From Opitutaceae bacterium (GTDB taxonomy: Bacteria; Verrucomicrobiota; Verrucomicrobiia; Opitutales; Opitutaceae), in the NCBI GenBank assembly GCA_016711225.1, contig JADJTK010000009.1, positions 186,001-250,000 on the forward strand: a stretch of DNA of 64,000 nt, in the 5' to 3' direction. Positions 54,059-63,945 of the stretch are shown one piece after another (positions within the stretch are counted from its first letter, which is position 1; every line of letters begins with the position of its first letter). The notes under the pieces are model-generated. The model was not told where the DNA came from. It saw only the letters and a list, made by a program, of their open reading frames with translations, and ran no database searches. The translations under genes and the position numbers were made by a program.

Positions 54059-54399
54059 GACGATGCCGACCACTGCGGCGGCGGAAAGTGTACTGCTCGA
54101 TCCCGCCGATAGAACGGCGTCGTAGATACCCGCATCAGAAGGAGCACTGGAGTTCAAGAGGAGCGAACTGCTGGTGCCGCTGGTCACCGGTACGCCGTCG
54201 TGGTACCACTGGACGGCCGGTGTCCCGGTGGCGGCGACAGTCAGGGTGGCGTTGGTGCCGGCGACCACGGTGCGACTTAGCGGCTGGGTCGTGATGACCG
54301 GCGCATTCTGCACGATGCTGCCGTTGGCGACGACGAGGGAATGAGCCGATCCCGCCGCGACTCGCTGCACGTTGCGTGCAATCAGGACCGAGTACGATA

Positions 54400-56350
54400 C
54401 GGGTGGCGGTCGTGCCATCGCCGAGTTGGCCGTCGAAGTTGTGGCCCGTGGCCCACAAACTCCCATCGGTTTTCAAGATCAGGCTGAAGCTGGAGCCGGC
54501 CACCGCTGACTGGACGCCACTGGCAAGAATCTGTACCGGACTGGGTTGATTCGTGGAAGTGCCGTCACCGAGTTGGCCGGATACGTTGTAACCCATGCCC
54601 CAAAGGCTTCCGTCCGTCTTCACAATCAGGCTATGCCACCCGGCCGCGGCGATCGACTGGACCCCGCCCGAGAGGATCTGCACCGGGCTGGTGCGGCGGG
54701 TGGAGGTGCCATCGCCGAGCTGGCCAGCGGAGTTGTCACCCATGGCCCACAGGCTGCCGTTGGTTTTCAGGACCAAGCTGTGCGCACTGCCGGCGGCGAC
54801 CGACTGGACGCCGCTGGCGAGGATCTGCACCGGGCTGGTCTGACTGGTGGTCGTCCCGTCGCCGAGTTGGCCGGACGAATTGGCGCCCATGCCCCAGAGG
54901 CTGCCGCCGGCCTTGACGACAAGGCTATGATACGTTCCCGCCGCCACCGACTGGACGCCGCTTGGAACAATCAGCACCGGCACGGGGCGGTTGGTCACGG
55001 TTCCATCACCGAGTTGGCCGTTGGCGTTGTTGCCCATCGCCCACAGGCTGCCGTCGGTCTTGACGATGAGGCTGTGGTATTTGGCCGCCACAGACTGAAC
55101 GCCGGTCGCCAGTATTTGTACCGGAGTGGAGCGGTGGATTGGCGTCGCATCGCCGAGCTGACCGAACAGATTGCTGCCCACAGTCCACAGGCTCCCGTCG
55201 GTTGGCACGATCAGGCTATACGATGCGCCGGCCGCGAGGGACCCGAATGCCGCCAGCGAGTATTTGCACCGGGATCGTGCGCCTGATCGGCGTGCCGTCG
55301 CCGAGCTGGCTGGAGGCGTTGCTGCCCATGGACTGCAGGTGTCCGTCGGTCTTCACGACGAGACTGTGTGCGTCTCCGGCCGCCACCGACCGGACGCCGC
55401 TGGCCAGGATCTGCACCGGGCTGATACGGTTGGTGGTCGTACCATCGCCGAGCTGGCCGGTGGCGTTGTCGCCCATCGCCCACAGGCTTCCTGCGGTCTT
55501 CACCACTAGGCTGTGCGCGAGGCCCGCCGCCGCCGACTGAACTCCACTGGTAAGAATCTGCACGGGGCTGGAGTGGCTATCCACGGTCCCGGTGCCGAGC
55601 TGGCCCGCAGAGTTGCGGCCCATGGCCCACAGGCTCCCGTCGGTCTTCACGATCAGACTATGGGACGCACCCGCGGCGACCGACTGAACTCCGCCGGCGA
55701 GAATCAACACCGGGCTGGACCGATCTGTCGTCGAACCATCGCCGAGTTGCCCTTTGGCATTATAGCCCATGGCCCACAGGCTGCCATCGGTCTTGACGAT
55801 CAGACTGTGCAAGGAACCAGCGGCAACGGAGCGGACCCCGCTGGCGAGAATGCGCACCGGGGTGGGGCGACTGGTGTTGGTGTCGTCGCCGAGCTGGCCG
55901 GAGAGGTTGTAGCCCATGGCCCACAGGCTCCCATCCGTCTTGACGAAGAGGCTATGCGAGGAGCCTGCGGCGGCGGATTGCACGCCGCTAGGAAGGATCT
56001 GCACCGGAACGGGTTGATTGGTGGTCGAGCCGTCGCCGAGCTGGCCGGTGGAGTTGTTGCCCATGGCCCACAGACTTCCGTCTGTCTTCACGAACAAGCT
56101 GTGGAGGAGCCGACGGCCACCGACTGCACATCGCCGGCGAGAATTTGCACTGGACTGGGCCGATCGGTGGTCGAGCCGTCGCCGAGCTGGCCGGCGGAAT
56201 TGGCGCCGGTGGCCCACAGGCTGCCGTTCATTCGCACGATCAGGCTGTGCGAGGCTCCCGCGGCCACCGACTGAACGCTGCTCGTCACTTCACCTGGGAA
56301 CAGACGTTGGAGCAGGACGTTGTCGCCCAATCTTCCGGAGCGGACGTTAC
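54400..56350 (-). repeat. Tandem array of about fourteen 153-bp RCC1-encoding repeats
   Basis: Each unit encodes roughly 51 residues with GQLGDG, VQILASGVQSVAAG, HSLVVKTDGSLWAMG. The units are alike at the DNA level, so this stretch can recombine or be misassembled; unit number may vary between strains. Confidence 0.8.
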
Positions 56351-57093
56351 CGAAGGCCCAAAGTTCCGGCAGCGTCGTCGCAGCGGAGCGCTGCGTGACC
56401 GTGTGCGACGCGCCGCCCACTAGGATGGTGGCGGTGCGATCGGCCCCGTGGTGTTGGGGGCTGCCGTCACCAAAATGTTGCCTTCCTGTGAACCGCTGGT
56501 GCGCGACAGGGTGATCCAGTTTGCGATCGTCGAGGCGGTCCAGTTCGTGTCGGAACTCACCAGAATCTGGTATGGCACGACTCCGGCGCCGACTTCGTGG
56601 GCCGAGGGGGTGATCGTGGTCTGGGCAGCGGCAAATGCGCCGAACAGCAGTGCGGACAGCACGAGTAACAGGCGGAGGGAAGTTTTCATGGTCAAGGGCA
56701 GGCCTTCGGTGGCGGAGGGCGGAGAGAATGCTGAGGTTATCAGCCCGATCGGTACGCTGGGCGCGAAAGCGCTTAGCGCCTCTGGGCCGGAGTATTCATG
56801 CATCGACCCCGCGCGCTCCTCTGTGCCCGAGCAGTCGGGAATGAGCAATGACGTTTTCCCGGGACGTGGCTGGGCGGGCCAGCGAAGCGCAGTCGGGCCT
56901 TCGGCTTGGGCTGGATTGGGAACGCCCGTCACGACCGCTCGGTTGCGGGCGGAATCCTGCCGTCCGGCAGAAACCTAAAGGGAGGCGTACCGCATTGAAG
57001 TCTGTTGGGGCCGGAGACAAGGGTAACGCGGTCCACCGGGAGTGCCTGCTGGTGGAAGCGAGCCTGCTCGCGACCCGGGTAGTCGCAGCAGTC

Positions 57094-57113
57094 GTGCGCA
57101 AGCGCACTCCCAC
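57094..57113. repeat. REP-like palindrome, copy 2
   Basis: GTGCGC-AA-GCGCAC followed by TCCCAC. It matches the element at 47863-47882 except for a compensated base pair in the arms. Confidence 0.5.
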
Positions 57114-57234
57114 AGTCGGAGAGTCGGGTGCAAGCCCCCTTCCCCCGAGCAGACCAATGGTCAAACCTCGCTGGCAGGCGCGATTGAGCTCCGCGCCGCC
57201 GTTGCCGGTCAACGCGGGCCGTCTTTTGGCCTGG

Positions 57235-57254
57235 GGGCGTCGCGAGCGACGCCC
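57235..57254. repeat. Perfect hairpin downstream of the beta-helix gene
   Basis: GGGCGTCGC and GCGACGCCC with a two-base loop, starting 27 bases past the stop of the minus-strand gene. No T run follows on the minus strand, so it may be a transcript-stabilising or REP-type element rather than an intrinsic terminator. Confidence 0.5.
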
Positions 57255-57280
57255 TACGGTCCGACGGCATGAGCACGGCT

Positions 57281-58076
57281 TCACGGGCCGGTGACGATGG
57301 AGGGAGTCACATCGGTGCCGTTGTCTTCGACGAGGCGGGTTTGGATGGCCTGGGCCGGGGCGGGGCGGCCACAGGAGTCCTGGCCGGCGCCCATCTGGAC
57401 CTGCGAGAGACCCGAGACGGTGAGCACATCGTTGTTGGGCTGGGCGAGGGAGCCGCCGGCGATCTTGACCTGCACCCCCGCGGTGGGCCCGAAGTACAAA
57501 TACGGGACGGCGCTGGCGGAGGCGGCGATGTCGTGGACGACCACCAGGCCGCCGACCGAAGTGACCGTGGGTGCGTAGAGGCCGGTGAAGCCGGTGGCGG
57601 CGGTGAAGGCGACGTTGCCTTGATGGATACCGCCGAGCCCGCCATTGGTGGAGACGATGCCGGCGACGGCCACATCGGCCCAGCCGGCGTAGTCGACATC
57701 GGCGCGGGTGACGCCAGGATTGGTGGCGGTGCCCACCGAGTAGATGGTGAAGTGCGTGGTTTCGTCGGCTCCGGCGAGGATGATCGTGGGCTTTCCCTTC
57801 ATATAGAGGATGCCAGGCTGGTTATAGAGGGCGGGGGCCATCGGGCCGGAGGCGTTGGCGAGCACGATGGTGACGGCACCGGCGCCGGACATTTCCACCT
57901 GCACGATACTTTCGTTCTCATCGAGGAAGGACATGCGGGCCACCCGGCCGGGGGCGGCGGTGAAGGTGCCCGCGTTTCCAGCGAGCAGGAACTGGTCGTA
58001 GGCAACGCCGACGAGAGGCTGGATACCCTGCCATTCGCTGCGAGTGGTCACGCTGCCGGAGGTACGGGTGCCGGGG
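57281..58076 (-). repeat. Shared VTGP C-terminal domain, copy 3
   Basis: It runs from TRTSGSVTTRSEWQGIQ to SIVTGP, in frame and undamaged. It is nearly identical in its landmarks to copies 1 and 2 (HFTIYSVGTATNPGVTR, GGIHQGNV, PYLYFGP, MGAGQDSCGR). Confidence 0.8.
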
Positions 58077-60899
58077 GCGGGCACGATGCCGATCACCACC
58101 GGTCGAGACAGTACCGAGCTCCCTGAGCCCGTAACTAGGCAATCGTAGATGCCCGCCGCGGTCGGGCCCGCGCCGGGCAGAGTGAGGGTGGGACTGGTGG
58201 CGTCGGGGATCCGCAGGCCCTGCCGGTACCACTGATAGGTCAGGCCTTCGCCCCTGGCGGTGACCGAGACGGTTACCGTGCCGCCGGCGGTGGTGGACTG
58301 CGAGGCGGGCTGCGTGGTGATCGAAGGGGCCGCTGGGGCGGCGATGGTCAACGTGCCGTTGATACGCGTGATGGCATAGTCGAAGGACGCCCCGCCCACC
58401 GGCACCAGCGCGTAGGTTCCTGCCGGGCTGCTGGCCGAGGCCGTGGTGGCGACCACGACCGGATTGAGCAGCGCGGACGGACCGTCGCCGTTGATCCAGC
58501 CGCTGAAACGCGGCATGCCGGTCGGGATAGGTGAGCCGCGGGTGATCGTAAGGTCGTCAACTCGCACGGTCAGCGGGGCCGGGGTGACGGTGAGCGTGTT
58601 CGGCGCCGTGGCGGCCATGTAGTTGCCGGAATCGGTCGGGGTGAAAGCAGCCGCGAGTGGGTGGATGCCCGCGTGCAGGGCCGTGCCGGCGGCGGGCGTA
58701 TAGGTAACGACTCCGGGCACGTTCGCGGTGGCGTTCAACTGCGCGGCCGAGAGCGGCGTGCCGTAGACGATCGCAGCGGGCGCAGGCCAGGTGAGCGAGG
58801 TCGGGGCTTTGGCGATGACCAAGGTGCCGGTGGACTCGCCGGCGTAGTCGGCATCGTCGATGGTCGCAACCACGGCGTAGGTGCCCGCGGAGGTGGGAGC
58901 GGTCGGGCTCCCGGAGTAGGTGACGACCACGTTCAGACCGGCCGGAGTCGTCGTGGCGGTGAGCGCATGCGGCGTGCCGTCGTAAGTCACCGTGCGGTTG
59001 CCGACGGTCACCGAGGCGAAGCGCTTCGACACGTTGAAGCGGCGGACCACATCGGCAGCAGCCATGTAGTTGGAATTTCCGGGCTGGCGGGCCGTCACGA
59101 CGATTTCCCCAATACCGGTGAAGGTCAGGACGTTGCCGCTCAGACGCGCCGGTCCGCTTACCGAGTAGCCCACGCGCAGCCCGCTCGAAGCGGAGGCGCC
59201 GAGCGTTAGTGATGCCGGAGGTACGGTCAGGTCAGGCAGCGGCGGGAAATCGATCGATTGCGCAGACCGGTGCACCGTGATGATTGTGGAGACGGTGGCG
59301 GATTCGCAGTTGGCCGGGTCGGCCGGGGTGAAGGTTGCGCACAGCGTTTGCTCCGTGCCGACGGCGAGCACGGTGCCGGCCGGCGGGTCGTAGGTGAAGA
59401 CTCCGGCCACGCTGGCGCTCGCGTTGAGCTGGGTGGCGGAGAGCGAACTGCCGTAGATGAGGTCAGCGGGTTGATGCCAAGTGAGCACCGGTGTGGCTTT
59501 ATGGACGGTGAGCGTCGCGGCTGCGCTGGTGGCGAAGGAGACAGAATTGGTGGCGACGCAGCGGAACTGGTCGGTGTTCAAGCCGATCGTGCTGAGGACC
59601 GTTAGCGTATTCGTTGTCGTGCCACCATAGGTCGCGTTGTCCGACAGGTCGGACCAGGAGCCGGAGCCGAGCGGGTTGCGCTGCCAACGCAAGGTGGGTG
59701 CCGGGATGCCCGAGGCGACGACGGTGAAGGTGGCGGTGGAGCCGCTGAATACAGTCTGCGGCGTCGGATCGGTGCCGAAGGTGGGCGCGATGGAGGTGAC
59801 GACTTCGTACGCACCGATGTCGCTGCGGCCGTTCTGCGGCCGAAGGGCGCCGCGCTGGTCGGTGGCGGTAGCGTCGGCGGGATCGGCGGCATTGATCGCC
59901 GGCGAGCCGGCCAACAGCGCGTGGGTCCGGGTAGGGCCGCCGTTGTTGGCCAGAGCGCCGAGCAACGGGTTAGCGGTCAAGTCGCCGGTGGTCGTTGCCC
60001 GGCCGTTCCAGTCGTTGGACAGGTTGTAGCCCAGCGAGGTGAAGGTGCCGCCGGTAACCGAGAAATTGTCCGTACCGCCCGCGCCGTTGTTGGCGACGAT
60101 GCTGTTGTTTAGCGTCAGCGTGCCGTTCAAGATGAAGATGCCGCTGGTGGCTTCGTTTGGACCGGCGGCGGTATTGCCGACGATGGTGCAGTGTTCGAGG
60201 ACGGTGTCACCGAATTGAAAGATGGCACCGCCTCCGTCGCCGGGATCTGTGCCCGTGGCCTGGTTGCCGCTGAGGGTACAGTTCTGCAGCGTCATTGGCC
60301 CCATGCTCGCGATGCCGCCGCCGATGAGGGCCTGATTGCCAAGGGAGGGTGCAGCTGCGCATGATCCAGTGTCCCAAGATTCGCGATGCCACCGCCTCCG
60401 CTTGACGACTGCATTGCCGGAAAGACTGCAATCCTGCATCGTGAGGTTGCCTTGGACGTTGCAAATGGCGCCGCCGTCCCTGGCCGCATTGCCGGAAAGA
60501 CTGCAACCTTGCATCGTGAGGTTGCCCTGGTAGTTGCAAATGGCGCCTCCGGTTTCGGCCGAATTGCCGGAAAGGTTACAATCCTGCATCGTGAGATTGC
60601 CTAGGCTAAGGATGGCGCCTCCGCTCGGCCCGATGAAAAAATTGAGTCCCGTGCCGTCGATGATGTCCAGATGGGCGAGGGTCACAGTGATCTCAGGGGA
60701 AATACTAAATGCCCCGGTTGCCCCCGCGCCGCTGATCTTGACGTGCGCGGCCGGCCCACTGGCGTCGATCGTGAGGTTTTGAGGATGATCAAGGGGCTCG
60801 CCAAAATGATGGTTTGCCCGAGAGACTAGAGTCGAAGTGGATGGTGCTGCCGGAGGGCACCACGCGAATTCCCTCGCGCAGGGAGCCTGCGCCGTCGTC

Positions 60900-61950
60900 G
60901 TTGGTGTTGTTGACGGTGTAGGTACTGGGCGCCAGGAGCTTTCTCACGGTCGCCGTACTTCCGGCATTGCTATATGCGAGATAGGGGGTGCCATCCGGGG
61001 CGAACGCCAGACTCGTATAATTGGCGCGTTCGAGCGACAAATCCGCCGATCCGGTCAGCACCCAGCTGGAACCGTTGTATTTCATCACCGTTGCATGGAA
61101 GTCGAGTTGTCCGTTTCTGAATGCGACGTAGGGCGTACCGTCCGGCGCGATCGCTAGACTTATGGTGTCTGCCATGCGTGGGGGGAAACCCGCCGCGCCG
61201 ACCGCAACCCAGGTGGAACCGTCGAAGGTCATTACCGTCGCGTTGCCTCCGCCGTTGATGAAGTTCTCAAATGCGACGGAGAGCTTTCCGTCTGGCGCAA
61301 TGGCCAGGCTCATGGAGCCGACTTCATCAGCGGAGAAGCCCGCGGCGCCAACCAACTCCCACGCCGTGCCATTGAATTGCATGACCGTCGCCTTGCCGTT
61401 GTTGGCGCTGTCCCCGTAGGCGACGCAGGGCGAGCCATCCGGCGCGAACGCCAAACTCGTGGCGGCGACGGCGGCAGCGGAAAAGCCCGCCGGGCCGACC
61501 GGCATCCACGCCGTGCCGTTAAACTTCATCACCGTCGCCTTGTCACTGTTGGCGTTGTCCATGTAGGCAACGCAGGGCGAGCCATCCGGCGCGAACGCTA
61601 GACTTGGAGTATTGATTCCACCGGCAGAGAAACCCGCTGGGCCCACCGTCTCCCAAGCGGTGCCGTTGAAATTCATGACGGTCGCCATGTCGCTGTTGGC
61701 ACCGTCCGGGAAGGCAACGTAGGGCGTGCCGTTGGGCGCAAAAGCCAGGCTCAGAAACCAAGCTCGACCGGGGGAGAAATGTGCCGCGCCCACGGTCTCC
61801 CACGCTGTGCCGTTGAACCGCATCACGGTCGCCTTTTTGTCATTGTTCATGTCGTTGTAGGCGACGTAAGGCGTGCCGTCGGGCGCGAACGCCAGTTTCA
61901 TGAATTCGACCTGATCGGTCGAGAAGCCTGGCGTACCGACAAAAGACCAG
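60900..61950 (-). repeat. Seven tandem propeller repeats (FAPDGTPYVAY type)
   Basis: Seven units of about 147 bp encode GPAGFS, SLAFAPDGTPYVAY, ATVMKFNGTAWETV. The number seven suits a closed beta-propeller. The unit is not one of the common propeller families as far as can be told by eye. Confidence 0.75.
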
Positions 61951-62395
61951 TCCATGCCGGTCAGGTTCGTCGCCGCGGTGGTCGTGAAGGAGACCGAGGC
62001 GTCGACCCCGGCCGCGAGGGTGAGGTGTCGGCCGCCGTGAAGCAAACGGCGTAGTGAGTATTTGAGGAAAGGTTGCACACCGTGTAGGTGCCGTTGGTCG
62101 CGGCGGTCAGCGGCAGTGAGCCGTGGCGGAACGCGGCGGCTCCGCCGAGGATTTGCCCGGCAGCAGTCTGCGCCGGCGTGCCAGCGGTTTCACTGCCGGT
62201 GAGAAGCGTGAAATACCCCGTGCCCGTCGCGCTTGATCGCAGGGTGAGCGTCACCTGATTGGCGCCAAGGTTGCTGATGGCAGGCGCGGTGACGGTGGGT
62301 TGGGCGTGCGCGGCCGTCGCGCACAGGCCGTAAACCAGCGCCAAAACTGCGAGACGGCGAAGGAAGGACGGGAAGGGGGCAGCGAGGTGTTTCAT

Positions 62396-62628
62396 GGGAG
62401 CACTTTGCGAGTCGTGTAGGGATGCGCCGCCCTGCAACGGCGCCATGGTTTGGGGCCGGACACACTGCAGCAGAGTGCACCTCGGCCATTCTGGTTCTCA
62501 CTGGAGCCCGAAGGAAAACGACGCCTGTAGGATTTTTCCTACAAAATCGCGTTTTGTAGGAAAAATTAGCCCCGCATGGACGCCTCGCATGGACAACCCC
62601 GCGAGCGTTCATAGGCTCGCGCTCGCGC
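62396..62628. other. Divergent promoter region of the secreted protein and the histidine kinase
   Basis: About 230 bases between two divergent starts. It contains the TGTAGGA inverted-repeat element and one further TGTAGGG at 62415-62421. The AT-rich segment 62526-62568 is conspicuous in the GC-rich surroundings. Confidence 0.5.
62526..62566. promoter_or_regulatory. TGTAGGA triple inverted-repeat element, likely operator
   Basis: TGTAGGA (62526-62532), TCCTACA (62537-62543) and TGTAGGA (62555-62561) alternate in orientation. The first two form a TGTAGGA-TTTT-TCCTACA palindrome. The second and third are part of a perfect 15-bp inverted repeat (62532-62546 and 62552-62566) with a five-base loop. 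It lies 63 bases before the histidine kinase start. NarL-type regulators bind inverted heptamers, so autoregulation by the downstream response regulator is plausible. Confidence 0.6.
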
Positions 62629-63945
62629 ATGAACGACCAGGACGACCGCCCCCTCGGCCCCAGCGAAAGCCGCTGGCCAGCCCCGAGACAAGAGGATCCA
62701 GCCCTCCGGGGCCTGCTCGACGACTATCTGCGGATGTATGCCACCCGAGATGATCGGCTGACCGCGAGGTTCGCGGAGAACTTTTCCGGCTTCACCGGCG
62801 GCGGGGATTTCTTGGTCAAGAACCGGTTGGAATGGGTGGCCATCACCCGGCAGGATTTCGCCCAGGTCAAAGACGCGCTGCGGCTCGAGCTCAAGGATGT
62901 GTGCATCCAATCGCTCTCGGATACGATTGCGGTGGCGACCAGTTTCTTCACCATCCATCTGCCGATCAAAGACCATATCCTATCGCGGGAGACGGCACGC
63001 CTGGTGTTGATCTTCCGCAAGGAGTCCGCCGACTGGATGATTGCCCACAGCAGCATTTCCATCCCTTACCAAGGCGTCGGGGTGGACGAGGTTTATCCGC
63101 TAAAAGACCTCGTCGAACGCAACCGTTTCCTGGAGGAGCAGGTCGCCGAACGCACGACTCAGCTCTCCGAGGCCAACGACCATCTGCGACAGACCAACGA
63201 GGAACTGGCGACGGAGATCACGGAGCACCAGCGCACTGAGCGGCAATTGCACGACCTGTTGGCGAGTCGCACCTGGGAGCTGCGGGAAGCCACCGCTATC
63301 GCCTTGCGCAGCGGCGCCGAGGAGGAAGACCGTATCGGCCGCGAGCTGCACGATGTGCTTTGTCCCGAACTGATTGGTCTGGCTCGCCATGCGGAGACCC
63401 TCGCCACCAGCCCGCAACCGCCTCCGGACCTAGCCGACCAGCTAGCCGCGCTCGCCGAGAAGGCCAGCACCGCCGCCCGGCGCGCCCGCAATCTTTCCCA
63501 TCTGCTGGCACGTCCCGATCTTGTGCACACCAGCTTTCCCGAGTTGTTGCAGGCGCAGCTCGACCAGCTAGAGAAGACCTTCGGGCTCACCTGCGAACTC
63601 ACCATCGACGAGGCTTTCCCGTCGCTCGGCCCCGAGCCGAGCGGGCACTTGATCCGCATTGTGCGCGAAGCGGTAACCAATGCCTCTCGGCATGGCGGTG
63701 CCCAACGGGTCTGGATCGACTGTGTCCGGCAGGGCGACCGAGCGACGGTTAGTATCTCGAACGACGGGCGCCTCTTGCCCTCACCGGAGGGGTTGGCCGC
63801 GGGGCTCGGGTTGCGCCAGATGCAGATGCGGGCCGACCAGCTCGAGGCGACGTTGAGCGTGCGCCCTGGACAGTCCTCCGGCGCAGTCGTGGAATTGACC
63901 CTTCCGGTTCCTCGCGGCCACGCCACTTCCCCCAACTTGTCATGA
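62629..63945 (+). CDS. NarL-type sensor histidine kinase with SnoaL-like input domain
   Basis: A soluble protein of 438 residues. The N-terminal domain (about 25-150) has an NTF2/SnoaL-like pattern (LLDDYLRMYATRDDRL, FSGFTGGGDFLVKN, LVLIFRKESADWMIAHSSIS). A coiled coil (about 160-215) leads to a HisKA_3 region with the phospho-acceptor His in EDRIGRELHDVLCPELIG. The HATPase domain has its N-box in IVREAVTNASRHGGA and its G boxes in SISNDGRLLPSP and GLGLRQMQMRA. There is no membrane segment, so a cytoplasmic signal is sensed. It overlaps the response regulator gene by ATGA. Confidence 0.88.
   Translation: MNDQDDRPLGPSESRWPAPRQEDPALRGLLDDYLRMYATRDDRLTARFAENFSGFTGGGDFLVKNRLEWVAITRQDFAQVKDALRLELKDVCIQSLSDTIAVATSFFTIHLPIKDHILSRETARLVLIFRKESADWMIAHSSISIPYQGVGVDEVYPLKDLVERNRFLEEQVAERTTQLSEANDHLRQTNEELATEITEHQRTERQLHDLLASRTWELREATAIALRSGAEEEDRIGRELHDVLCPELIGLARHAETLATSPQPPPDLADQLAALAEKASTAARRARNLSHLLARPDLVHTSFPELLQAQLDQLEKTFGLTCELTIDEAFPSLGPEPSGHLIRIVREAVTNASRHGGAQRVWIDCVRQGDRATVSISNDGRLLPSPEGLAAGLGLRQMQMRADQLEATLSVRPGQSSGAVVELTLPVPRGHATSPNLS

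Larger units (their letters stand above)
53260..56689 (-). pseudogene. Secreted BACON / RCC1-repeat / Ig protein with VTGP domain, about six frame breaks
   Basis: The ATG at 56689 opens a signal peptide (LLLVLSALLFGAFAAAQ) and a BACON-like domain (SDTNWTASTIANWITLSRTS). About fourteen RCC1-type units of some 51 residues follow (consensus SLWAMGxNxxGQLGDGTTT, then PVQILASGVQSVAAG), then an Ig domain and the shared C-terminal domain ending VTGP at 53260. The reading frame changes near 56442-56447, 56103-56104, 55242-55244 (one extra base), 54391-54399, 53481-53484 and 53430-53432. Each is explained by a one-base indel, mostly in a short homopolymer, and no internal nonsense codon was found once frames are joined. 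A tandem 153-bp repeat array is prone to assembly trouble. The RCC1 part is probably one or two beta-propellers. Confidence 0.8.
56690..57280. other. Non-coding spacer of about 590 bp with hairpins
   Basis: It lies between the RCC1 gene start and the stop of the next secreted-protein gene (both minus strand). It holds a REP-like palindrome at 57094-57113 and a perfect 9-bp hairpin at 57235-57254. Short frames across it are GC-rich and lack domains, so none is called. The promoter of the RCC1 gene should be near 56.7-56.8 kb but is not recognisable. Confidence 0.5.
57281..62395 (-). pseudogene. Giant secreted propeller / beta-helix / MBG protein with VTGP domain, several frame breaks
   Basis: The ATG at 62395 opens a signal peptide (LAVLALVYGLCATAAHAQ) and a fibronectin-like region. 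Seven units of about 49 residues follow (SLAFAPDGTPYVAY, ATVMKFNGTAWETVG), likely a seven-bladed propeller (60.9-61.95 kb). A right-handed beta-helix part begins TYTVNNTNDDGAGSLREGI, holds LTMQDCSLSGNA-type coils and ends with SDIGAYE, as in choice-of-anchor Q proteins. Ig, MBG-like domains (VTYDGTPHALTATTTPAG) and the shared C-terminal domain complete it. The frame breaks near 62026, 60817, 60777, 60400 and 60345; the last two compensate each other. From 60685 to 57281 the frame is open for 1134 residues. The total would be about 1700 residues. Confidence 0.8.

Noticed and set aside
54400..56350. Tandem repeats considered as CRISPR or satellite DNA
   Set aside because: The period of about 153 bp is divisible by three, and the units encode RCC1 repeats rather than short repeats with unique spacers.
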